The position numbers were made by a program, and so were the translations under genes. From Thermodesulfatator atlanticus (GTDB taxonomy: Bacteria; Desulfobacterota; Thermodesulfobacteria; Thermodesulfobacteriales; Thermodesulfatatoraceae), in NCBI GenBank assembly GCA_011321895.1, contig DROK01000026.1:1-7857 (forward strand): a DNA stretch of 7,857 nt, written 5' to 3'. Shown piece after piece: positions 7,740 through 7,857 of the stretch. The first letter of the stretch is position 1; every line of letters starts with the position of its first letter. Under the pieces are notes generated by a model, which saw only the letters and a program-made list of their open reading frames with translations, made no database searches and was not told the DNA's origin.

Positions 7740-7857
7740 TTAGCCAGCTTTAAGCATCTGGATGAATTCGTTTACCTCCTTGGCGGGCATGCTGATAATT
7801 TGGACGGTGCCCCTTGAGCCGATTTCCACCGACATTTTCATAATGGTCTCGTAGTCC
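7740..7857 (-). CDS. C-terminal end of an unidentified minus-strand protein
   Basis: The last 38 codons plus stop (TAA at 7742-7740) of a gene entering from the right edge. The fragment begins DYETIMKMSVEIGSRGTV and ends EFIQMLKAG. It has the look of a small alpha/beta domain ending in a helix: a helix or strand at the start, a turn at GSRG, a strand (TVQIIS) and a final amphipathic helix (AKEVNEFIQMLKA). The pattern weakly recalls the C-terminus of the small DUF4911 proteins of sulfate reducers, but the evidence is thin and I do not assign a family. A good terminator follows at 7683-7712, which supports this as a genuine gene end. Confidence 0.7.
   Translation of the reverse strand, partial: DYETIMKMSVEIGSRGTVQIISMPAKEVNEFIQMLKAG

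Overview
This 7.86-kb window looks like chromosomal DNA from a thermophilic, anaerobic, sulfur-metabolising bacterium of the Thermodesulfobacteria type. That is an inference from the charged, Lys/Glu-rich proteins, the moderate-to-high GC content, the tight operon packing and the gene content; nothing in the window identifies the species directly. I see no phage, transposon, CRISPR, tRNA or rRNA sequence.

Layout. Positions 1-80 (minus) hold the first 26 codons of a YifB/ComM-type AAA+ ATPase. Positions 81-416 are a divergent, non-coding, AT-rich region with short repeats, an orphan intrinsic terminator pointing right, and a plausible promoter. Positions 417-5984 (plus) form a very compact seven-gene run with coding overlaps or gaps of 0-2 bp at most junctions: a small membrane-anchored protein of unknown function, CTP synthase (pyrG), an RsmG-like 16S rRNA methyltransferase, a GalT-like HIT-superfamily nucleotidyltransferase, two half-size YeeE/YedE sulfur-compound transporter proteins of identical length, and a PyrK-type FAD/[2Fe-2S] electron-transfer subunit. 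The only larger gap (52 bp) is before the GalT-like gene and holds a possible internal promoter. Positions 5981-7576 (minus) hold a single gene for a fused HisH-HisF imidazole glycerol phosphate synthase, whose stop codon overlaps the pyrK stop codon tail to tail. A leader with a hairpin follows, then a clear minus-strand terminator (7683-7712) and the last 38 codons of another minus-strand gene (7740-7857).

How the genes fit together. PyrG makes CTP from UTP, PyrK normally delivers electrons from or to NAD for dihydroorotate oxidation, and a GalT-like enzyme would act on UDP- or NDP-sugars, so much of the plus operon touches uridine and cytidine nucleotides. RsmG and the YeeE pair are passengers or point to a link with growth and sulfur assimilation. 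HisHF uses glutamine like PyrG and supplies histidine plus AICAR to purine synthesis.

The most striking observation is that the cyclase half of the HisHF fusion resembles the eukaryotic HIS7 form, including its characteristic insertions, rather than a simple joining of ordinary bacterial HisH and HisF. The next most interesting are the split YeeE pair inside a nucleotide operon, the orphan terminator in the divergent intergenic region, and the 4-bp overlap of convergent stop codons. I see no clear evidence of a wholly new system.
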